From: Bacteroidales bacterium
Lineage (GTDB): Bacteria; Bacteroidota; Bacteroidia; Bacteroidales; UBA1715
Direction of reading: 5' to 3'
Length of the DNA stretch: 64,000 bases
Assembly (NCBI GenBank): GCA_016714605.1
Contig: JADKDL010000050.1
Coordinates: 1-64,000 of the forward strand
Shown here: in pieces, positions 41,610 to 49,892 of the stretch
Position numbering within the stretch: the first letter of the stretch is position 1
How the letters are laid out: each line of letters opens with the position of its first letter
Position numbers and translations under genes: made by a program
The notes under the pieces: generated by a model
Database searches by the model: none
Told to the model about the DNA's origin: nothing
What the model saw: the letters and a program-made list of their open reading frames with translations, nothing else

Positions 41610-41712
41610 AAAAAAGGGGCGTCGCTGTGTGTGGGGGTGATGGAATTGCTAGATAGCGACGCCTCATTGTATAGCAGATGACTGATATACGAGGGAGATC
41701 CTCTTAATTGTG
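41610..41712 (-). ncRNA. candidate small RNA gene, about 100 nt, unknown family
   Basis: This GC-rich island lies in AT-rich surroundings between the DUF262 and pcm genes. On the minus strand it has a consensus promoter (41719-41748). It ends in a 9-bp terminator stem, GGCGTCGCT (41655-41663) with AGCGACGCC (41618-41626), followed by CCTTTTTT. The 28-base terminator loop is C-rich (CACCCCCACACAC). Two smaller hairpins precede it (GAGG/CCTC and GTATA/TATAC). No open reading frame of note is present. The C-rich loop would suit pairing with G-rich ribosome-binding regions, which is inference. I do not recognise a known RNA family. Confidence 0.6.
41618..41663 (-). terminator. terminator hairpin of the candidate small RNA
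   Basis: A perfect 9-bp GC-rich inverted repeat has a T6 tract two bases beyond its lower arm on the minus strand. The opposite direction has no T tract, which supports leftward transcription. Confidence 0.6.
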
Positions 41713-41718
41713 TGTAAG

Positions 41719-41748
41719 CAAATATACGTAGTCATTGTAGGAAATCAA
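41719..41748 (-). promoter_or_regulatory. promoter of the candidate small RNA
   Basis: Minus strand: TTG (41746-41748), 19 bases, then TATATTTG (41719-41726) followed by C. The geometry is identical to the SRP RNA and cobalamin riboswitch promoters in this window. Confidence 0.65.
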
Positions 41749-41782
41749 TCAAAAATTTGACTGCAAATTGACAGTCTCAAAC

Positions 41783-41796
41783 ATGATATAAATCAT
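41783..41796. promoter_or_regulatory. candidate CRP/FNR-family operator upstream of pcm
   Basis: The perfect palindrome ATGAT-ATAA-ATCAT lies 22 bases before the pcm start codon. It matches the form of two sites upstream of the propeller kinase. Only the symmetry is seen, and no regulator is encoded nearby. Confidence 0.3.
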
Positions 41797-41817
41797 AAAT
41801 TAAAGCATATCAGTAAT

Positions 41818-42471
41818 ATGATTGACACAACAGTACATAAAGGGCAAAGACTTAAACTGGTAGAATCTTTAAGACAAAAAGGTATAAGTAGTGAAAAAGT
41901 ATTGGAAGCAATAAATGCTATTCCTCGACACTTCTTTTTTCATCTTACTGGAATGCAGAACCATGCATACCAAGATAAAGCCTTCCCTATTGGTTCTGGT
42001 CAAACCATTTCACAGCCATACACTGTTGCATTTCAAACACAATTGCTGGACATACAACCAAGAGAGAAAATACTTGAGATTGGCACTGGTTCGGGTTATC
42101 AAGCTGCAGTAATAAGTAAACTGGGAGCTAAAGTTTATACTATAGAACGCCAAAAAAACTTGTACAATTCTACAAAAAAATTACTTGAAACGCTGCATCT
42201 AACAAATATTTCATTGTTTTTTGGCGATGGATTTAAAGGCTTACCCACTTTTGCACCTTTCGATAAAATTATAATAACCGCTGCTGCTCCAGAAATTCCA
42301 GTTACTTTAATAAATCAATTGAAAATTGATGGATATATTGTAATTCCACTCAATAATGGTGCGTCTCAAACAATGTTGAGAATAAAAAAAATAAATGAAA
42401 CCGAATTTTTAAAAGAAACATTTGGTGATTTTTCTTTTGTTCCAATGCTCACAGGCACAGCAAACGATTAA
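41818..42471 (+). CDS. pcm: protein-L-isoaspartate O-methyltransferase
   Basis: A 217-residue SAM-dependent methyltransferase that starts repair of isoaspartyl damage in aged proteins. Motifs are RHFFFHL near the N-terminus, GSGQTISQPYTVAFQTQLLD (the family-specific substrate region), the SAM-binding ILEIGTGSGYQAAV, the acidic VYTIERQ and GDGFKGLPTFAPFDKIIITAAA. Length is normal. It stands between the candidate small RNA and the MBL hydrolase gene. A palindromic operator-like site lies just upstream. Confidence 0.95.
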   Translation: MIDTTVHKGQRLKLVESLRQKGISSEKVLEAINAIPRHFFFHLTGMQNHAYQDKAFPIGSGQTISQPYTVAFQTQLLDIQPREKILEIGTGSGYQAAVISKLGAKVYTIERQKNLYNSTKKLLETLHLTNISLFFGDGFKGLPTFAPFDKIIITAAAPEIPVTLINQLKIDGYIVIPLNNGASQTMLRIKKINETEFLKETFGDFSFVPMLTGTAND

Positions 42472-42627
42472 AAACAGTAAATAAAATTAAAATACATTCA
42501 AAAAATTTATAATAAAATAACACTACGTTAATGTAGAATACCATTTAAATTGCTTATTTTGCAAAGTTGCAATGTAGTAAGACAACTACTTATAGACAAT
42601 ATTCTTTTTTTGATTTAAAATAACTAT

Positions 42628-43269
42628 ATGATAAACATAAAAACATTTGTATTTAACCATTTTAGCCAAAACACCTATTTGGTTTTTGATGAATCTAAAG
42701 AAGCTGCTATTATTGATTCAGGATGCTTTTTTGAACAGGAAAAACAAAAATTATTACAATATATTGAGTCTAATAACCTTAAATTAACAAAAATTATTTT
42801 TACCCATTGTCATTTAGATCATGCTTTTGGGACAAGATTTTTTCACGACACCTACAATAATTTAGAAATAGCTGGTCATAAAAACGAATCTATTTTTATA
42901 GATGATGCTATAAATCAAGGTCTTCGGTTTGGAATTAAAATGGAACAACCACCACGACTAACCAAAGAATTAGAAGAAGGAGATACAATAAACGTAGGCA
43001 ATTCTGTTTTTGAAATACTTTTCGTACCGGGTCATTCACCAGGAAGTTTATGTTATGTAAACCGAGAACGAAAAATAGTTTTTGTTGGCGATGTTTTATT
43101 TGAAGGCAGTATAGGGAGAACAGATTTACCCGGGGGAAATTTAGATCTTTTACTCAATGGAATAAAATCAAAATTGCTAACTCTGCCCGATGATTATATT
43201 GTCTATTCAGGACATGGAGAAACGACAACCATAGGCAATGAAAAAAAAAATAATCCGTTTCTAAAATAA
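42628..43269 (+). CDS. MBL-fold metallohydrolase (GloB-like)
   Basis: A 213-residue metallo-beta-lactamase-fold enzyme. The metal-binding motif is in THCHLDHAFG. Further ligand regions are in VPGHSPGSLCYV, FVGDVLFEGSIGRTDLPGG and YSGHGETTTIG. This arrangement is typical of glyoxalase II-like hydrolases of thioesters such as S-lactoylglutathione analogues, though the substrate is uncertain. It shares orientation with tsaB (36-base gap) and DUF2851 downstream and is probably the first gene of that unit. Confidence 0.88.
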   Translation: MINIKTFVFNHFSQNTYLVFDESKEAAIIDSGCFFEQEKQKLLQYIESNNLKLTKIIFTHCHLDHAFGTRFFHDTYNNLEIAGHKNESIFIDDAINQGLRFGIKMEQPPRLTKELEEGDTINVGNSVFEILFVPGHSPGSLCYVNRERKIVFVGDVLFEGSIGRTDLPGGNLDLLLNGIKSKLLTLPDDYIVYSGHGETTTIGNEKKNNPFLK

Positions 43270-43305
43270 ACAATACTCTTTAACCTTAATAATTATAATT
43301 AATAA

Positions 43306-44010
43306 ATGGCACTTATTCTTTCTATAGATACAGCAACTGCAATCTGCTCTGTAAGCATAGGAAAAGACGGACAACTACTCTGTAAAAAAGAATTGTTATC
43401 CTCACCTAATGCACACTCCTCATCGCTTACATTACTGATAGACAGTCTCCTAAAAGACACCGGTCTTTCTTCATTTGAAATTGATGCTTTTGCAATTAGT
43501 CAAGGGCCGGGGTCGTATACCGGTTTGAGAATTGGTACTTCGGTAGCAAAAGGTCTTTGTTACGCTACAGACAAGCCACTTATAGCCATAGACACACTGC
43601 AAGCAATGGCTTCGGCGGTACAAAAACGAATTGGATATGAAAATATACACCCAAGCGCATTACTCGTTCCAATGATTGATGCAAGACGAATGGAGGTATA
43701 TACTTCTCAATATGACAGGCAGTTACAGCAACTTATTCCAGTTTTACCTCAAATAATATCTGAAATATCATTTCTGGAAGAGCTTCAAAATATTGTATAT
43801 TTTTTTGGTGACGGTTCGGCAAAATGCAAATCGAGCATAGTTCATAAAAATGCAATATTTATAGACAACATACATACTTCAAGTGAGAATATGGTTGCCT
43901 TAGCCGAATTACTTTTTCAGGAAGACAACTTTGTTGATGTTGCCTATTATGAACCTTTTTACCTAAAGGAATTTCAAGCTACAACACCAAAATCTAATAT
44001 TCTACATTAA
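43306..44010 (+). CDS. tsaB: tRNA threonylcarbamoyladenosine biosynthesis protein TsaB
   Basis: TsaB partners TsaD and TsaE to transfer the threonylcarbamoyl group onto A37 of ANN-decoding tRNAs. The 234-residue protein has the ASKHA N-lobe: LSIDTATAICSVSIG, HSSSLTLLIDSLL, AISQGPGSYTGLRIG and ALLVPMIDARRMEVYTS. The C-terminal lobe is short and divergent, as is usual for TsaB. Seven bases separate it from the DUF2851 gene. Together with the Sua5-like gene at 13126, two t6A-pathway components lie in this window. Confidence 0.93.
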   Translation: MALILSIDTATAICSVSIGKDGQLLCKKELLSSPNAHSSSLTLLIDSLLKDTGLSSFEIDAFAISQGPGSYTGLRIGTSVAKGLCYATDKPLIAIDTLQAMASAVQKRIGYENIHPSALLVPMIDARRMEVYTSQYDRQLQQLIPVLPQIISEISFLEELQNIVYFFGDGSAKCKSSIVHKNAIFIDNIHTSSENMVALAELLFQEDNFVDVAYYEPFYLKEFQATTPKSNILH

Positions 44011-44017
44011 ATAAAAA

Positions 44018-45328
44018 ATGACCGAACAACTCTTGCAGTTTTTATGGAGCAGTGCATACTTGCCTGAAAATAACTTTATTACAACGAGCGGGCAAACTAT
44101 AGAAGTTGTTTCATTTGGAAAAATAAACAGCAATTCGGGGCCAGATTTTGTCGATGCCAAAGTAAAAATAAATGATACTCTTTGGTGCGGAACAGTAGAA
44201 ATGCACCTGAAATCTAGCGATTGGTTCAAACACCAACATCAAACCAATAAAGAATATAACACTGTAATTTTACATGTTGTAACCGAAAATGATGTTGCAG
44301 TAAAAAGACATACAGGCGAAGAGATACCAACATTAATACTAAAAATCCCAGATGAACTTATAAAAAACTACGATACCTTAAAAAGCAAAAACAAGATAAA
44401 TAACTGTTATTCATTTATTTCTGAGAACGATACATTTTATTTTAAATCATATTTGTATCATTTACTCATTACCCGATTAGAAAGAAAATCTAATGATATT
44501 GCTTTGCTATTCAATAAACAGAATCAGAACTGGGAAAAAACATTATACCAATATTTAGCAAAACATTTTGGTTTTAAAATAAACGCCTATCCATTTGAAA
44601 AATTAGCAGAATCAATTCCTCTCGAAAATTTTGCGAAAATAAAAAACTCACTCATTCAAATAGAAGCACTATTATTTGGACAGTCAGGATTTCTATCAAA
44701 TGATTTAACATGCGAATATGCACTAAAACTTAAAAAAGAATATCAGCATCTTCAAAAAATGCTAACCACAATTACTTCACCCATAGAACCTTCATTGTGG
44801 AAACATTTGAGACTAAGACCACAAAACTTTCCTGAAATGAGGATTGCACAGTTTGCCGGACTTATTTACCATTCTAAACACCTGTTTTCTAAAATATTGG
44901 AGGTGCAGAATATTGATGAACTTCGCAAATTACTTAATTTAGAAACAAGCGAATATTGGCAAAATCATTTTAGACTTGATGGAAATTATAAAATAAGAAA
45001 AACTTCTAATAATAGCAGTATGAACAGCATTGCTAAAGATTTACTCATAATAAATGGTATCCTGCCAGTGCTTTTTTATTATGGTCAAAAAACAGATAAT
45101 CAGAACTATATACAAAAGGCTATAGATTTACTAGAATCTATGTCGGCAGAGAAAAACAGTATTATTTCTAAATGGGAAGAAGTTGGTTTTAAACCCAAAT
45201 GCGCCCACGAATCACAAGCTCTTCTAGAATTATACAATGAATACTGTTTGCCTGGATTTTGCTTAAAATGCAGAATTGGTAAAAAGTATATTATGAAAAA
45301 AATAGAAACAGAAAATAATACTATTTAA
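44018..45328 (+). CDS. DUF2851 family protein
   Basis: A 436-residue protein matching the Bacteroidota-centred DUF2851 family. Matching segments are LQFLWSSAYLP, GKINSNSGPDFVDAKVKI, WCGTVEMHLKSSDW, NTVILHVV and a C-terminal cysteine group (KPKCAHESQALLELYNEYCLPGFCLKCRIG). The function is unknown. The N-terminal block has nuclease-fold-like features, which I note only as a possibility. It follows tsaB by seven bases, indicating co-transcription. A non-coding gap of about 340 bases follows. Confidence 0.9.
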   Translation: MTEQLLQFLWSSAYLPENNFITTSGQTIEVVSFGKINSNSGPDFVDAKVKINDTLWCGTVEMHLKSSDWFKHQHQTNKEYNTVILHVVTENDVAVKRHTGEEIPTLILKIPDELIKNYDTLKSKNKINNCYSFISENDTFYFKSYLYHLLITRLERKSNDIALLFNKQNQNWEKTLYQYLAKHFGFKINAYPFEKLAESIPLENFAKIKNSLIQIEALLFGQSGFLSNDLTCEYALKLKKEYQHLQKMLTTITSPIEPSLWKHLRLRPQNFPEMRIAQFAGLIYHSKHLFSKILEVQNIDELRKLLNLETSEYWQNHFRLDGNYKIRKTSNNSSMNSIAKDLLIINGILPVLFYYGQKTDNQNYIQKAIDLLESMSAEKNSIISKWEEVGFKPKCAHESQALLELYNEYCLPGFCLKCRIGKKYIMKKIETENNTI

Positions 45329-45665
45329 AAGAAAGTATTTCTTTCATTTACACATTTTTCTCTATTTAATTACAAATAGAGAAGCTACACTTAAGAAAAT
45401 AAAAATATCCCCTGTTATATTTTTCATGATATATAAATTACATAATTATTTAAATAATTCCAAAAAAAACACAAATATATATTCTGAGAAAGTATTATAA
45501 AAAAACTTTTTTTATTAAATTTGCATTCTCAGGTCAAAAAATGGAGAATTGAATAAAAAATGAACTTTCATAGATAGAAACTTTATGATTATAAAAAATT
45601 CAGGCATTCCTATGGTATTTGGTTGAGGAACAGTTATTATAAATACATAGTTACGATTAATTGAT
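45329..45665 (+). promoter_or_regulatory. korAB upstream region with -7 box
   Basis: About 340 AT-rich bases. TAAATTTG at 45516-45523 followed by C matches the -7 consensus and would give a leader of about 130 nt before korA. There is no TTG at the expected -33 spacing. No gene or strong hairpin is seen in the rest. Confidence 0.4.
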
Positions 45666-47498
45666 ATGGGTGGAAAGGAATTTGCAAAAGAATTGAACAA
45701 AGTATCTATCAGATTTTCAGGAGATTCTGGAGACGGTATGCAACTTACCGGAACGTTATTCTCTGATGCCTCTGCACTTTACGGAAATGATATTTCTACA
45801 TTTCCAGATTATCCCTCAGAAATACGTGCCCCTCAAGGTACAATTGCTGGAGTTTCCGGTTTTCAAGTTCACATAGGAAAAGACAAAGTAAATACTCCCG
45901 GCGACTATGCTGATGTTTTGGTAGCCATGAATCCGGCTGCTCTCAAAGCTAACTTAAAATGGGTGAAAAGAGGTACAATCATAGTAGATGTTGATTCTTT
46001 TGATGAAAAACATATTTTAAAAGCAGGCTATACAGAAGACCCGCTAAATGATAGAAGTTTAGAAAGCTACCAAGTTATACATGCCCCTATAACGAGCCAA
46101 ACAAAACAGGTTTTAATGGATTCAGGGCTTGACAGTAAAGCAATAATTCGATCTAAAAATATGTTTGCACTTGGTGTTTCTTATTGGTTATTTGATCGCC
46201 CACTAAAATATACAGAACAATATTTCGAAAAGAAATTTCACAAAAAACCTGAACTAATTGAGGCTAACAAAAAAGTACTTAGAGAAGGTTATATTTTTGC
46301 ACAAAATATTCATGCACTAACTCCTTATAGAATAGAGCCTGCAAATATTGAGAAAGGAATTTACAAAAATATTAATGGCAACACTGCTACTGCATGGGGA
46401 CTTATGGCTGCCGCAGAAAAAATGCAATTGCCTTTATTTCTTGGCTCTTACCCTATAACTCCTTCATCAGACATACTACATGAATTGTCTCACTACAAAG
46501 AACTTGGCGTGAAAACATTTCAAGCAGAAGATGAAATTGCCGGTATTTGTACTACAATAGGTGCTTCTTATGCTGGAAATTTAGCAGTTACAAATACATC
46601 AGGACCCGGACTTGCACTTAAAGGCGAAGCTATTGGATTGGCCATAATGATGGAAATACCCATAGTTATTGTAAATGTTCAAAGAGGCGGCCCATCAACC
46701 GGATTACCTACAAAAACAGAACAAGCAGACCTGATGCAGGCTCTCTATGGAAGAAATGGAGAATCGCCATGTGTAGTAATGGCTGCTTCAACTCCGTCAA
46801 ACTGCTTTGATTTTGCTTTTGCAGCTTGTAAAATAGCAGTAGAACACATGACTCCGGTAATACTTCTTACTGATGGCTTTCTTGCAAATGGTTCGCAACC
46901 GTGGAAAGTGGTAAATACCAATACTCTACCCCACATTAATACAAGAATTGTAAAAGAACGTATTGGTAATAATACTCCATTTATTAGAGATAATGCTACT
47001 TTAGCTAGAAACTGGGTAATTCCGGGAACAAAAGAACTCATGCACCGTGTGGGTGGACTTGAGAAAGATTATGAAACAGGAAATCCATCGCTCATACCTT
47101 CCAATCATCACAAAATGTGTGTTACAAGAGCTGAGAAAGTAAAACGAGTAGCACAGTTTGTTCCTCCGCTTGAAATTCACGGCAATGAATATGGCGACTT
47201 ACTTGTAGTGGGCTGGGGTGGCACTTATGGTCACTTGCTTTCTGCTGTTGATGAATTACTTATACAAGGCGAAAAAATAACATTAGCACATTTTAATTAT
47301 ATTAATCCGCTTCCAATAAATGCCGCTGAGGTTTTTGGTAAATTCAAAAAAATAATTGTTTGCGAACTCAATCTTGGTCAATTTGTAAATTATCTAAGAA
47401 TGACTCTACCTGAATTTACTTATCTACAATACAATAAGATAGAAGGCTTGCCATTTATTGTAGAAGATCTTAAAGAAGCATTTTTGAAACATTTATAA
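45666..47498 (+). CDS. korA: 2-oxoacid:ferredoxin oxidoreductase, fused gamma-alpha subunit
   Basis: A 610-residue subunit of a CoA-dependent 2-oxoacid (most likely 2-oxoglutarate) ferredoxin oxidoreductase. Residues about 8-190 are the gamma domain (RFSGDSGDGMQLTGTLFSDA, PSEIRAPQGT). The rest is alpha (ATAWGLMAAAEKMQLPLFLGSYPITPSSDILHEL, FQAEDEIAG, TNTSGPGLALKGEAIGLA, QRGGPSTGLPTKTEQ). It acts with the beta subunit encoded two bases downstream. No separate ferredoxin-like delta subunit is present. This fits anaerobic or reductive central metabolism. Confidence 0.95.
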   Translation: MGGKEFAKELNKVSIRFSGDSGDGMQLTGTLFSDASALYGNDISTFPDYPSEIRAPQGTIAGVSGFQVHIGKDKVNTPGDYADVLVAMNPAALKANLKWVKRGTIIVDVDSFDEKHILKAGYTEDPLNDRSLESYQVIHAPITSQTKQVLMDSGLDSKAIIRSKNMFALGVSYWLFDRPLKYTEQYFEKKFHKKPELIEANKKVLREGYIFAQNIHALTPYRIEPANIEKGIYKNINGNTATAWGLMAAAEKMQLPLFLGSYPITPSSDILHELSHYKELGVKTFQAEDEIAGICTTIGASYAGNLAVTNTSGPGLALKGEAIGLAIMMEIPIVIVNVQRGGPSTGLPTKTEQADLMQALYGRNGESPCVVMAASTPSNCFDFAFAACKIAVEHMTPVILLTDGFLANGSQPWKVVNTNTLPHINTRIVKERIGNNTPFIRDNATLARNWVIPGTKELMHRVGGLEKDYETGNPSLIPSNHHKMCVTRAEKVKRVAQFVPPLEIHGNEYGDLLVVGWGGTYGHLLSAVDELLIQGEKITLAHFNYINPLPINAAEVFGKFKKIIVCELNLGQFVNYLRMTLPEFTYLQYNKIEGLPFIVEDLKEAFLKHL

Positions 47499-47506
47499 AA
47501 GTGATA

Positions 47507-48514
47507 ATGACAGCAACATATACAGCAAAAGATTTAAAAAGCAGTTCGGAAGTAAAATGGTGTGCAGGTTGTGGAGATCATGCTATATTAAATGCACTGC
47601 AAAAAGCTATGCCTGAGATTGGTGTAAATCACGAAGATTTGGTTGTAGTTTCGGGTATTGGTTCAAGTAGGTTACCCTATTATATGGAAACTTATGGAAT
47701 GCATACCATTCACGGCAGAGCATCGGCAATAGCAAGTGGTGTAAAAACAGCAAATCCGAAACTTCACGTTTGGCAAATAACCGGCGATGGCGATTGTTTG
47801 GCTATTGGTGGAAACCATTTTATTCACACAGTAAGAAGAAATATTGACTTGAACATAATTCTTTTCAATAATCAAATTTATGGTCTTACAAAAGGTCAGT
47901 ATTCGCCTACTACAAAAAAAGGACAAATTACTAAATCATCGCCCCATGGTACTATTGAAAACCCATTTAATCCGGGTGAACTTACAATAGGTGCACAAGG
48001 TACTTTCTTTGCCCGAACTACCGACAACAACATACCGCAGATGACTGAAGTAATGAAAGAAGCTGCTCTTTTTAAAGGTACATCGGTAGTAGAAATACTT
48101 CAAAATTGTATTATTTTCAATAATGCAACTCATGAATATGTAACAAACAGAGATACACGCAACGACCGTCAGATATTTTTAGAACATGGTAAGCCAATGC
48201 TTTTTGGTGAGAAAAATGATAAAGGATTGGTTTTGAAAGGTCTTTCGTTGAAAGTAGTAAATCTGGGTAAAAATGGTATTACAGAAGCAGATATATTAGT
48301 ACATGATGCTACGACTCCAGATACCACATTGCATACTATGTTGGCAAACATGAAATCTCCTTACCTACCGGTAGCCATGGGTGTTATTAGAAAAGTTAAG
48401 GCTGATACATATGAAAGTCTATTAGAAAAACAAATTGAAACCGCAAAAAAAGAATCAGAAATAAAAACACTGAACGATCTTTTCTACGGTGGAGATACTT
48501 GGGAGGTAAAATAA
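47507..48514 (+). CDS. korB: 2-oxoacid:ferredoxin oxidoreductase, beta subunit
   Basis: The thiamine-pyrophosphate-binding catalytic partner of KorA, about 335 residues. The N-terminal CxxC in VKWCAGCGDHAIL helps bind the Fe-S cluster. SGIGSSRLP and the TPP motif GDGDCLAIGGNHFIH..NIILFNNQIYGLTKGQYSPT are intact. I start at the ATG at 47507. A GTG at 47501 would add two residues. It is nearly contiguous with korA and ends at a clear terminator, so korAB form a two-gene operon. Confidence 0.95.
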   Translation: MTATYTAKDLKSSSEVKWCAGCGDHAILNALQKAMPEIGVNHEDLVVVSGIGSSRLPYYMETYGMHTIHGRASAIASGVKTANPKLHVWQITGDGDCLAIGGNHFIHTVRRNIDLNIILFNNQIYGLTKGQYSPTTKKGQITKSSPHGTIENPFNPGELTIGAQGTFFARTTDNNIPQMTEVMKEAALFKGTSVVEILQNCIIFNNATHEYVTNRDTRNDRQIFLEHGKPMLFGEKNDKGLVLKGLSLKVVNLGKNGITEADILVHDATTPDTTLHTMLANMKSPYLPVAMGVIRKVKADTYESLLEKQIETAKKESEIKTLNDLFYGGDTWEVK

Positions 48515-48540
48515 AATATTTAAGCATTTTATAACCATTA

Positions 48541-48567
48541 AATCCCCTCTTTTTCAGGGGATTTTTT
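48541..48567 (+). terminator. intrinsic terminator of korAB
   Basis: AATCCCCT (48541-48548) and AGGGGATT (48556-48563) form an 8-bp stem with a seven-base loop, running into a T6 tract. Confidence 0.85.
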
Positions 48568-48609
48568 ATGAAATAACGTTTTAAAAAAAGGAACAAAAAA
48601 ACAGGAAAA

Positions 48610-49797
48610 ATGAATGTATACGAATTAGCTCTGAAACTACATGAAGAGAATAGAGGAAAATGGGAAATTAAATCAAAAGTACCTCTAAATAATAAACAAG
48701 ATTTATCATTAGCATATTCGCCGGGAGTTGCTGCTGCATGCGAATTAATAGCAAAAAATCCGGCTGCTGCTTATAGCCATAGCATGAAAGGAAATACTGT
48801 AGCAATTGTTTCTGACGGTTCTGCAGTATTAGGATTAGGCGATATAGGTCCGGAAGCAGGTATTCCTGTTATGGAAGGTAAAGCTTTACTATTCAAAGAA
48901 TTTGCAGGAATAGACGGTGTACCTATTGTACTAAATGTACATACTATAGAAGAAATAGTAAATACAGTAAAAGCAATTGCCCCTACTTTTGGTGGTATAA
49001 ATTTAGAAGATATAAAAGCTCCTAAATGCTTCGAAATAGAGGAAAAATTGCAAGATATAGGCATTCCTGTTTTTCACGACGACCAGCACGGAACTGCAAT
49101 AGTATTATTAGCTGCTCTCATTAACTCTTGTAAAATAACAGGCAAAAAATTTGAAGATTTGCGTATTGTAGTAAACGGTGCAGGTGCAGCCGGTTTGGCA
49201 ATTGTAAATCTTCTCAAATGTATTGGTTACGATTCATCGGTATGTACATCGGTAAAAGAAATTGTTGTTTGCGACTCTGTAGGTATTATATCTAAAGAAA
49301 GAACCGATTTAAACAGCGAGAAAAAAGAAATTTTGAAATATACCAATCCTAACAATGTTAGCGGGTCTATTAAAGATGCACTTGTGGGCATGGATTGCTT
49401 TATTGGAGTATCAAAAGGTAATCTGCTTGACAGAAACGATATTAAAACAATGGCAAAAGACCCTATCGTTTTTGCAATGGCAAACCCTACTCCAGAGATT
49501 TTCCCCGATGAAGCTAAAGCAGGAGGTGCAATAATTGTTGGAACCGGAAGAAGTGATTTTCCTAATCAGGTGAACAACGTATTGGCGTTTCCAGGTATTT
49601 TCAGAGGGGCACTTGATTCAAAAGCTAAAAGAATTACTCGTTCTATGAAAATTACTGCTGCCTATGCGTTAGCAGATAGCATAACTGACATAAGTGCAGA
49701 TAAAGTATTACCAGATCCGTTTGATCGTTCTATACCTTTAAAAATAGCTAAAGCGGTTGCCGATGCTTGGTTGAAAGAAAGCAATACAACTTGCTAG
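48610..49797 (+). CDS. malic enzyme, short single-domain form
   Basis: A 395-residue malic enzyme converting malate to pyruvate and CO2 with reduction of NAD(P). Motifs are LAYSPGVAAACE, VSDGSAVLGLGDIGPEAG, GGINLEDIKAPKCFEIE, VFHDDQHGTAIVLLAAL and the nucleotide-binding VVNGAGAAGLAI. It lacks the C-terminal phosphotransacetylase-like domain that extends many Gram-negative malic enzymes to about 760 residues. NAD versus NADP preference cannot be decided. It is flanked by terminators on both sides and so is probably monocistronic. Beside korAB it forms a local carbon-metabolism cluster. Confidence 0.92.
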   Translation: MNVYELALKLHEENRGKWEIKSKVPLNNKQDLSLAYSPGVAAACELIAKNPAAAYSHSMKGNTVAIVSDGSAVLGLGDIGPEAGIPVMEGKALLFKEFAGIDGVPIVLNVHTIEEIVNTVKAIAPTFGGINLEDIKAPKCFEIEEKLQDIGIPVFHDDQHGTAIVLLAALINSCKITGKKFEDLRIVVNGAGAAGLAIVNLLKCIGYDSSVCTSVKEIVVCDSVGIISKERTDLNSEKKEILKYTNPNNVSGSIKDALVGMDCFIGVSKGNLLDRNDIKTMAKDPIVFAMANPTPEIFPDEAKAGGAIIVGTGRSDFPNQVNNVLAFPGIFRGALDSKAKRITRSMKITAAYALADSITDISADKVLPDPFDRSIPLKIAKAVADAWLKESNTTC

Positions 49798-49813
49798 TTT
49801 AAGTTGCTTTATG

Positions 49814-49859
49814 AAATAAAAAAAGCCATCTAATGTTTATTAGGTGGCTTTTTTATTTA
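49814..49859. terminator. bidirectional intrinsic terminator
   Basis: GCCATCTAAT and ATTAGGTGGC pair with one G-U, flanked by complementary A and T runs. It lies between the converging malic enzyme and ABC-F genes. Confidence 0.85.
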
Positions 49860-49892
49860 CAGCATCTTAAAGAGATGCCCTTAATTATATTT

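Noticed and set aside
41616..41665. Rightward terminator for the DUF262 gene
   Set aside because: The plus-strand stem is good but no T tract follows it. The T6 tract lies on the other side, so leftward termination fits better. A weak bidirectional effect is not excluded.
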